From Microcystis aeruginosa Ma_MB_S_20031200_S102 (GTDB taxonomy: Bacteria; Cyanobacteriota; Cyanobacteriia; Cyanobacteriales; Microcystaceae): 49,371 bases of DNA. Position numbers and translations under genes: made by a program. Within the stretch, counting starts at the first letter, position 1. Each line of letters begins with the position of its first letter. This document shows, piece by piece, positions 44,254 through 49,371 of the stretch. A model generated the notes under the pieces. The model did not search any database, had not been told where the DNA came from, and saw only the letters and a list, made by a program, of their open reading frames with translations. The stretch spans positions 1-49,371 of the forward strand of contig SFBI01000037.1 of the NCBI GenBank assembly GCA_007095845.1, given 5' to 3'.

Positions 44254-44443
44254 AGCGACCCTGTTGCAACTTTTGCCCCTCTATTTTAACCTAAACATTG
44301 GGAATCTTCGCTAACATTCCTCAACTGGTCCCACCAGAGCGGCATCGCACTTTAACCCACAGCTTCAATCAATGTGCATGGTGCGTTCCCCAAAAATCGA
44401 TCAGTAGAGCAGTAGGACTTGCATTAGGGAACGCACCCTACAG
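44254..44443. repeat. 190-bp direct repeat, copy 1
   Basis: The unit starts AGCGACCCTGTTGCAACTTT and ends GGGAACGCACCCTACAG. It matches 44710-44899 along the same 190-bp length and in the same orientation. Near its right end an 11-bp inverted repeat, GGTGCGTTCCC/GGGAACGCACC, encloses a short loop. A shorter relative is at about 43068. Confidence 0.85.
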
Positions 44444-44706
44444 CTGGGGGAACGAAAGCCAAAACGATGGACGGCACGATGTCCAATGCGAATACCAAAT
44501 ATTTGTGCATCAGGAAAACGTATTAACAGTTGTTTAGCAGCTGTTAGGCTGTCATCAGCCACTTCAAAAGCCCCTGTTTCGATGTCTATTGCTACAATCT
44601 TCCCATGATTCCCTTCCTCGATTTGGGAGCGTACCTGAGATTCATAGACTTCGTGTCCACGTCGGGCAAATTCTTCTTTGCTGTAGCGGGGTTGTCGAAC
44701 TGTCAT
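44401..44706 (-). CDS. Small unknown protein between direct repeats
   Basis: A 101-residue protein of unknown function. The first 87 residues read as a conserved-looking fold (SKEEFARRGHEVYESQVRSQ, GKIVAIDIETGAFEV, TAAKQLLIRFPDA, IGHRAVHRFGFRS). The last 13 residues or so are encoded inside the 190-bp repeat and are probably not native, so the original C-terminus seems to have been replaced when the repeat inserted. The ATG lies 4 bp from the second repeat copy, which would therefore contain its promoter. Confidence 0.65.
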   Translation of the reverse strand: MTVRQPRYSKEEFARRGHEVYESQVRSQIEEGNHGKIVAIDIETGAFEVADDSLTAAKQLLIRFPDAQIFGIRIGHRAVHRFGFRSPSCRVRSLMQVLLLY

Positions 44707-44709
44707 TAA

Positions 44710-44899
44710 AGCGACCCTGTGGCAACTTTTGCCCCTCTATTTTAACCTAAAAATTGGGAATCTTCGCTAACATTCCCCAACTGGTCCCACCAGAGCGGCA
44801 TCGCACTTTAACCCACAGTTTCAATAAATGTACATGGTGCGTTCCCCAAAAATCGATCGGTGGAGCAGTAAGAGGCACATTAGGGAACGCACCCTACAG
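44710..44899. repeat. 190-bp direct repeat, copy 2
   Basis: This is the second, slightly diverged copy of the unit at 44254-44443. It includes the same GGTGCGTTCCC/GGGAACGCACC hairpin. Together the two copies bracket the small unknown gene. Confidence 0.85.
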
Positions 44900-44961
44900 C
44901 GATAGCGATCGCTGCATCTAAATCAGGATTTATTCATGGGTTTGGATTAAGTTTAGCCAGC

Positions 44962-45075
44962 AATTCTCATTTTGAAACGATTTTGCGTTGTTTCAGCGAT
45001 CTAGAGATTCGTTAAGAATTATTAACCCCTCTAGGTGCAAGGGTTTTAATGTCATGAAACCTTAAAATGAGAATT
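44962..45075. mobile_element. Miniature inverted-repeat element
   Basis: The ends are perfect 12-bp inverted repeats, AATTCTCATTTT and AAAATGAGAATT, 114 bp apart. The interior has a GAAACGATTTTGCG region and is non-coding. It lies 8 bp beyond the stop of the glycine-zipper gene and could act as its terminator. Confidence 0.65.
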
Positions 45076-45082
45076 TCGTAAG

Positions 45083-45670
45083 TTACGATTTATGATCGCT
45101 GCCTTTTCCACCAAAAAGTTTGTATATTCCATATCCAATCGCTCCAGCCGCAGCAACAGGAGCAAGAGCTACTATAGCAGTGCCAGCAATAGCACCTCCC
45201 CCAACAACACCGCCGATACCAGCCAAAGTACTCATAATCGCAGCACCAGATGCACCACCTGCTACTGTGATAGCCCCAGCACCAGCTACACCAGCAACAG
45301 CCCCAATTCCTGTTGCAGTTCTTGCTGCCGCACGAGCGCTGCGTTCTTCTGAGGGAAGTTCAGGTTGATCTTTGAAAAGGGTTTCGTTAATAATTTTGGC
45401 TCCAGCATATGCAGGACCTGCTGCTAAAACTGCTGGTCCCATAGCCATTCCTCCACCAACAACACTACCTGCTGCTGCAAGACCAGAAGTAATTCCTGCT
45501 CCCGAAGTTGCTGCAACAGTTAATCCTGTAGCTGCGCTTACTCCCGCACCTAATGCTGTACCACTTTTTATTACTTCCTTTGCGACCTTAATATTGCTAA
45601 TGCCTTTAGCCGCTTGTATACCATCTTGAAGGAAATCATTGATGTTATCGTCTTGATCTTCTAGGGACAT
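45083..45670 (-). CDS. Glycine-zipper-rich membrane protein
   Basis: A 195-residue protein, about half Gly and Ala, with two long hydrophobic regions full of GxxxG-type spacing (residues about 38-92, and 118-185 with AGVAGAGAITVAGGASGAA). A short charged stretch (FKDQPELPSEERSARAAART) separates them. The N-terminus is acidic and soluble (SLEDQDDNINDFLQDGIQAA). Such sequences occur in pore-forming, bacteriocin-like or membrane-associated proteins, but no family was recognised. AGGAGGG before the ATG predicts strong translation. The upstream region holds several inverted repeats that could be operators. Confidence 0.7.
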   Translation of the reverse strand: MSLEDQDDNINDFLQDGIQAAKGISNIKVAKEVIKSGTALGAGVSAATGLTVAATSGAGITSGLAAAGSVVGGGMAMGPAVLAAGPAYAGAKIINETLFKDQPELPSEERSARAAARTATGIGAVAGVAGAGAITVAGGASGAAIMSTLAGIGGVVGGGAIAGTAIVALAPVAAAGAIGYGIYKLFGGKGSDHKS

Positions 45671-45721
45671 TGTTGAAACCCTCCTAAAATATGAATAGTT
45701 GTTTGAAGCCTAACTACATAT

Positions 45722-45829
45722 TATACGGAAAGTTTCTGTATAACACTCTTGAAAGTAACAATATAGGTCAACTTTCCGTATATCACCCCATTTAGGCGTG
45801 ATCGCCAGAACTTTTCCCCATATCACGCC
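45722..45829. promoter_or_regulatory. Inverted repeats upstream of the glycine-zipper gene
   Basis: TATACGGAAAGTT (45722-45734) and AACTTTCCGTATA (45770-45782) are perfect 13-bp arms 35 bp apart. GGCGTGAT (45795-45802) and ATCACGCC (45822-45829) form a second, nested-type pair beyond it. They sit 50-160 bp upstream of the start codon. They may be operators or pieces of a miniature element. The remainder of the gap to acsF shows no other gene. Confidence 0.5.
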
Positions 45830-46424
45830 CAAAAGCGTGTTAGCCAGATTAGCATATTGCCAAAAACCTTGTTTAACTAAATTTCTGACAATTTCAGGCT
45901 CATTCTAGCGATGATTCCTCTGTCTGACCGCACCTCTTGACAAAAATTTATAATTATTCGAGCTTTAGCGATCGCTATCGGGGTATAGTTGTTTTTTTGT
46001 TAGAGCATTGGGGAGAAGGGAGCGGGTTGTTGAAGTTGGATTGGGAGTTAATTATGGTACAAGGCAACCGGCTCGAAAAAAGAAGGTAGAAACTAAGCAC
46101 ATCAAAGCTTTTAACTTAACCAATTAGGTTTTAGATTCGGTCCTTGTTATCAGATGTGGGTTTTCAGTTCACCGATTACCGATGACTGTTTACCGATCAC
46201 TGCACAAACCCCACACCCCCGAACATTTGTCAAGACTCCCAGCGAAAAAGCCGGGTTTGTTCACACAGCTTAATTAAGAGTTGTAACTTTTAATGAACAG
46301 GAAGGGAGTCTAGGGCTGAGAGCTTGCTATAGTGAATCCTAGCCGTTTTTTCACGGCTGGTCATTATCATCTCAGAGCCTTTACTCGTCTCAATCATCAT
46401 CCCAGAGTAAAATCAATAATCCCT

Positions 46425-47501
46425 ATGGTCAGCACGATCCAAAAACCAGAATTCGAGGAAATCCGTCCGGGTATAAAAGTTCCCGCTAAAGAAACGATCC
46501 TCACTCCCCGCTTCTATACCACTGATTTTGAAGCGATGGCGGAAATGTCGATCGCCGCTAACGAGGAAGAACTGAAAGCGATTTTAGAGGAATTCCGTAC
46601 CGATTATAACCGGCATCACTTCGTTCGCAATCAAGAATTCGATCGCTCTTGGGAGCATATTGATGGCGAAACTCGTCGCTTATTCGTGGAATTTCTGGAA
46701 AGATCCTGCACGGCCGAATTTTCCGGCTTTCTTCTCTACAAAGAACTCGGCAGACGTTTAAAAAACAGAAATCCCCTCCTCGCAGAATGCTTTAACCTCA
46801 TGTCCCGGGACGAAGCGCGTCACGCTGGATTTCTTAATAAGGCTTTATCGGATTTTAACCTCTCCCTTGACTTGGGATTTTTAACCAAAAGCCGTAACTA
46901 CACCTTCTTTAAACCGAAATTTATCTTCTACGCCACCTATCTTTCCGAAAAAATCGGTTATTGGCGCTATATCACCATTTATCGTCATCTCGAACAACAT
47001 CCCGAAGATCGGGTTTATCCGATTTTTAACTTCTTCGAGAATTGGTGTCAAGACGAAAACCGTCACGGGGACTTCTTTGATGCGATCATGCGTGCGCAGC
47101 CTGATATTCTTAATGATTGGCGCGCTCGTCTCTGGTGTCGTTTCTTCCTGCTTTCGGTCTTCGCTACGATGTATCTCAATGATACTCAGCGTTCTGGTTT
47201 CTATGCCATTCTCGGTTTGGACGCTCGCGAGTACGATAAGTATGTAATCGAGAAGACCAATGAAACCGCCGGCCGCGTCTTCCCGATTGTTCTCGATGTG
47301 GATAGTCCTGAATTTTATGATCGCCTAGAGATTTGTGTTCGCAATAACGAGGGATTACGGGCGATCGATAGCGAAAACAGTGCCGCACCGGTTAAATTCC
47401 TGAAGAAATTGCCGATCTTCGCCTCTAACGCTTGGCAATTCCTCAAATTGTACCTGATGAAACCGATTCGGGTCGATAAATTAGCCGGTAGCGTCCGTTA
47501 A
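46425..47501 (+). CDS. acsF: Mg-protoporphyrin IX monomethyl ester (oxidative) cyclase
   Basis: The diiron enzyme that closes the isocyclic ring E of chlorophyll, using O2 and electrons. The 358-residue protein has the AcsF core: an acidic helix [14 protein letters not shown], and two ExxH motifs in [10 protein letters not shown] and [12 protein letters not shown] set the start at the ATG giving [16 protein letters not shown], which is the normal family start. The 31 residues upstream (from 46332) are not family-like and belong to the leader. A strong terminator follows the gene. Partners such as Ycf54 or BchM/ChlM are not in the window. Confidence 0.96.
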   Translation: MVSTIQKPEFEEIRPGIKVPAKETILTPRFYTTDFEAMAEMSIAANEEELKAILEEFRTDYNRHHFVRNQEFDRSWEHIDGETRRLFVEFLERSCTAEFSGFLLYKELGRRLKNRNPLLAECFNLMSRDEARHAGFLNKALSDFNLSLDLGFLTKSRNYTFFKPKFIFYATYLSEKIGYWRYITIYRHLEQHPEDRVYPIFNFFENWCQDENRHGDFFDAIMRAQPDILNDWRARLWCRFFLLSVFATMYLNDTQRSGFYAILGLDAREYDKYVIEKTNETAGRVFPIVLDVDSPEFYDRLEICVRNNEGLRAIDSENSAAPVKFLKKLPIFASNAWQFLKLYLMKPIRVDKLAGSVR

Positions 47502-47527
47502 AAAGTTTGTTTTCTTGAGACATGGTG

Positions 47528-47553
47528 AGGGTGGGTAAAACCACCCTTTTTTT
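47528..47553 (+). terminator. Intrinsic terminator after acsF
   Basis: The stem GGGTGG/CCACCC is followed by seven Ts. It lies 27 bp after the acsF stop and points along the plus strand. Confidence 0.85.
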
Positions 47554-47658
47554 GTCGATAAAATTCTTAAGAAAATCCTCTAACATTTCTATCCTCGCTA
47601 GACTAGATCCTAGGGGTGTGAACTAGGTTTTTACTTTTTACTTTTGACTGTCAAAAAT

Positions 47659-48195
47659 ATGGCTATTTATAGTGAATTACCCACAGGACAACGTCTCTAT
47701 CTCGATAATCAAGGGCTGCAGACGATTGTAACCCTCGCTAGTGGTGCGGTGGGACAACAACAGCAGTCTAGCAGTAGTTTTGCTACGGGAGTTTGGACAC
47801 AAGAACCCCAAATAGAGATAATTCCCCAAGGGGCAATTATTGAAATTATCACTGAAACTGGACCCCATAGAATCCAAATTCAGGGAAGCAGTATCGGTTT
47901 TTCCTCCCCTCATACCTCTGGAGTTTCTCAGTCCTCTCAATCGACAACCGCTACCAGTTTCTCCTCCTCACCAATGCAACCAATGCAACCGATGCAACCA
48001 ATGCAACCGATGAAAATGGGTAATATGTCGATGAATTTTACCCCCATGGAAATGCAAATGGGAGATATGAAAATGAGTATGGGGGACGCAAAAACCGTCA
48101 GTAAAGCCCAATTTTGTAGTCAATGCGGGGCAAAAGTGGCGGCAACCGATCGCTTTTGTAGTAGCTGCGGTCATCACCTTCTAAAAACCTATTAA
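47659..48195 (+). CDS. Zinc-ribbon protein with Met/Gln-rich linker
   Basis: A 178-residue protein. The N-terminal half is a strand-rich domain of no known family (IYSELPTGQRLYLDNQGLQTI, then EIIPQGAIIEIITETGPHRIQIQG). The middle is Ser/Thr-rich, then a tandem (MQP) run, then Met-rich MSMNFTPMEMQMGDMKMSMG. The C-terminus is a four-cysteine zinc ribbon (FCSQCGAK and RFCSSCGHH). Proteins with this layout are often membrane-associated or regulatory; the function is unknown. The ATG at 47659 is used rather than an upstream TTG because it is the better start. Confidence 0.8.
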   Translation: MAIYSELPTGQRLYLDNQGLQTIVTLASGAVGQQQQSSSSFATGVWTQEPQIEIIPQGAIIEIITETGPHRIQIQGSSIGFSSPHTSGVSQSSQSTTATSFSSSPMQPMQPMQPMQPMKMGNMSMNFTPMEMQMGDMKMSMGDAKTVSKAQFCSQCGAKVAATDRFCSSCGHHLLKTY

Positions 48196-48260
48196 AATCT
48201 CATAAAATCTTATAACTGAACTTCTCTCATACATATATACCATAATGGACGAAAACTCTT

Positions 48261-48363
48261 AAGTACCTAAGCAAAATTAATTACACATATCTAACCACCT
48301 CTTGGCCCTTGCCTCTTGCCTCTTGCCTATCTTCACTAGGAAATTAATTTTGCACGACTACTT
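48261..48363. mobile_element. Possible miniature element (AAGTAGTCGTGCAAAATTAA end)
   Basis: The left end AAGTACCTAAGCAAAATTAA and right end (complement of) AAGTAGTCGTGCAAAATTAA form an imperfect inverted repeat, 103 bp in all. One end also occurs at about 33854. Between them is a CTTGCCTCTTGCC low-complexity run. Confidence 0.5.
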
Positions 48364-48520
48364 ATCCATCAATGGATACACCCCTTAATTTTTTTAATGT
48401 ACCCATGTAATTTGTGGTATTTCTTAATGGACAAGAATTCTCTCTATTTGCTAAAGTGATAGCCATGTATATAGAGAAAGTTTCTAACCGTAATTCCTCC
48501 CCCGCTGTTCTTAGACCAGA

Positions 48521-48820
48521 GTGCTACCCAGAAGGAGATCAAGTCAAAAAAAGAACCCTTTTTCCCATCATCCCGGTTTATTACCCTTTGCCGTCCTCAG
48601 CAATACCGATGACCCCGAACAGACGATTAAAAAAATCCTTCGGAGTGAGATTATGAGAGAATCCGTCATTGATCAAGATATTTTAGAGGAAGGAGAATTA
48701 TCCGCTAAATTAAAATCTATTCCCCGTTTATTGGTCTTAGGATTAACTAGAGAACAAATTGCCCAAGCTTTAGACCTAGAAATTGAACAAATACAACAAG
48801 TCATTGAGGGACAAACTTGA
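48521..48820 (+). pseudogene. Internally deleted Rpn-family remnant
   Basis: The frame encodes HHPGLLPFAVLSNTDDPEQT, a segment typical of cyanobacterial Rpn/PD-(D/E)XK transposase-like proteins. It then jumps directly to a C-terminal part (ILRSEIMRESVIDQDILEEG). In complete relatives some 50 residues lie between these. The N-terminal nuclease core is also missing. It ends at TGA directly followed by the GTG of the next remnant. Confidence 0.65.
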
Positions 48821-49371
48821 GTGAAAACGGACAGCATTTTCTATCGTCTCTTTGAGACTTTTCCTGAAAGTTTCTTTGATTTGCTCAATCTTCCCCCAGA
48901 AACCGTCAATCATTATCAATTTTCCTCCGTAGAAGTTAAACAACTAGCTTTTCGTTTAGATGGGGTCTTTCTTCCCGATAACCTGAATGAACCGATTTAC
49001 TTTGTTGAGGTACAATTTTAAAAAGATGAACGGTTTTACTCCCGCTTTTTTAGTGAAATATTTCTCTATTTTCATCAAAGTGAAAGTAATAACAATTGGC
49101 AAGGGGTCATCATTTATCCTCATCGGGAAATTGAAAATAGTCCCAAATCTCGTTATCAAGAATTCTTTGAGTCAGGACGGGTTAACTGTTATTATCTAAA
49201 TCAGTTAGATGAGGGGGACTCTCTGGGGGTAAAAGTGTTACAATTAATTGTAGAATCGGAACCAAACACCTTAGCGCAAGGAAAAGAACTGATTCAACAG
49301 GTTAGACAACAATTTCAGGAGTCTTTAAAAAGACAAGACATTCTCGAATTAATTGAGACAATTCTCATTTA
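48821..49371 (+). pseudogene. DUF2887 (Rpn-like) gene with an in-frame stop, running off the window
   Basis: The product begins KTDSIFYRLFETFPESFFDLL, the start of the DUF2887/Rpn family, with the PD-(D/E)XK nuclease segment AFRLDGVFLPD and IYFVEVQF. At 49019 there is a TAA, after which the same frame continues with KDERFYSRFFSEIFLYFHQ and open coding sequence to the edge. A single CAA-to-TAA change (Q to stop after VEVQF) explains the break. The 3' end is outside the window. Unless the stop is read through, no full nuclease is made. Confidence 0.78.

Noticed and set aside
45092-45629. Three long plus-strand frames opposite the glycine-zipper gene
   Set aside because: They are mirror artefacts of the GC-rich Gly/Ala codons; the minus-strand gene has the ribosome-binding site and a sensible protein.
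48414-48656. 80-codon frame before the Rpn remnant
   Set aside because: Its second half is a shifted-frame shadow of the HHPGLLPFAVLSNTDD segment; the first half has no recognisable features.

Overview
The window comes from a cyanobacterial chromosome. Three genes identify the phylum: psaD (photosystem I subunit II), acsF (the aerobic Mg-protoporphyrin monomethyl ester cyclase) and CP12 (Calvin-cycle regulator). The octamer GCGATCGC and its shorter forms recur throughout, as in cyanobacteria rich in HIP1 sites. The moderate GC content, the many short dispersed inverted-repeat elements (at least five families), the tandem heptamers in intergenic DNA and the broken Rpn-type genes fit a Microcystis-like genome best. 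The genus is an inference; the phylum is secure.

Layout. At 0-7 kb: glyA, a WecA/MraY-type sugar-phosphate transferase, a tandem set of small coiled-coil membrane proteins whose third copy is broken, a YRG-motif membrane protein, and a Wzm/Wzt-type polysaccharide ABC exporter. At 7-12 kb: an orphan DrrA-like ABC ATPase, an L,D-transpeptidase, a SemiSWEET sugar transporter, a FIST protein, a Uma2 nuclease-fold protein and a DUF1350 hydrolase. At 12-20 kb: a stand-alone response regulator, a subtilase joined to a multi-span membrane domain, a VOC protein, the thiohistidine pair egtD-egtB, two cyanobacterial proteins of unknown function, CP12, and an Rpn-family remnant. At 20-30 kb: priA, a Lon-substrate-binding-domain protein, a UPF0175/DUF3368 toxin-antitoxin pair, an RNase II/R enzyme and speA. 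At 30-38 kb: a DUF4330 protein, recR, a carboxyl-terminal protease, a Nudix hydrolase, an NlpC/P60 peptidase, an LCP-family protein, a pentapeptide-repeat protein, trpG and a degenerate metallo-beta-lactamase-fold protein. At 38-43 kb: a FutB-type iron permease, psaD and trpE. At 43-49 kb: a repeat-rich accessory stretch with a HepT/MntA module, a small unknown gene between direct repeats and a glycine-zipper protein, followed by acsF, a zinc-ribbon protein and two decayed Rpn/DUF2887 genes at the right edge.

Functional links. Several genes serve the cell envelope: the glycosyl-1-phosphate transferase, Wzm/Wzt, the L,D-transpeptidase, NlpC/P60, LCP and Ctp protease. trpG and trpE together supply anthranilate synthase but lie 3.5 kb apart. 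egtD and egtB form a two-gene operon expected to convert histidine to a trimethylhistidine sulfoxide conjugate. No tRNA, rRNA or CRISPR array was recognised.

The less ordinary observations are: two loci sharing an anti-Shine-Dalgarno-like 15-mer ahead of an intrinsic terminator (candidate sRNAs); a recR whose conserved N-terminus starts at AUU; an OvoA-like sulfoxide synthase paired with EgtD; a metallo-hydrolase fold without its metal ligands; and several miniature transposable elements that have reshaped or truncated genes. No single large new defence or biosynthetic system was evident.
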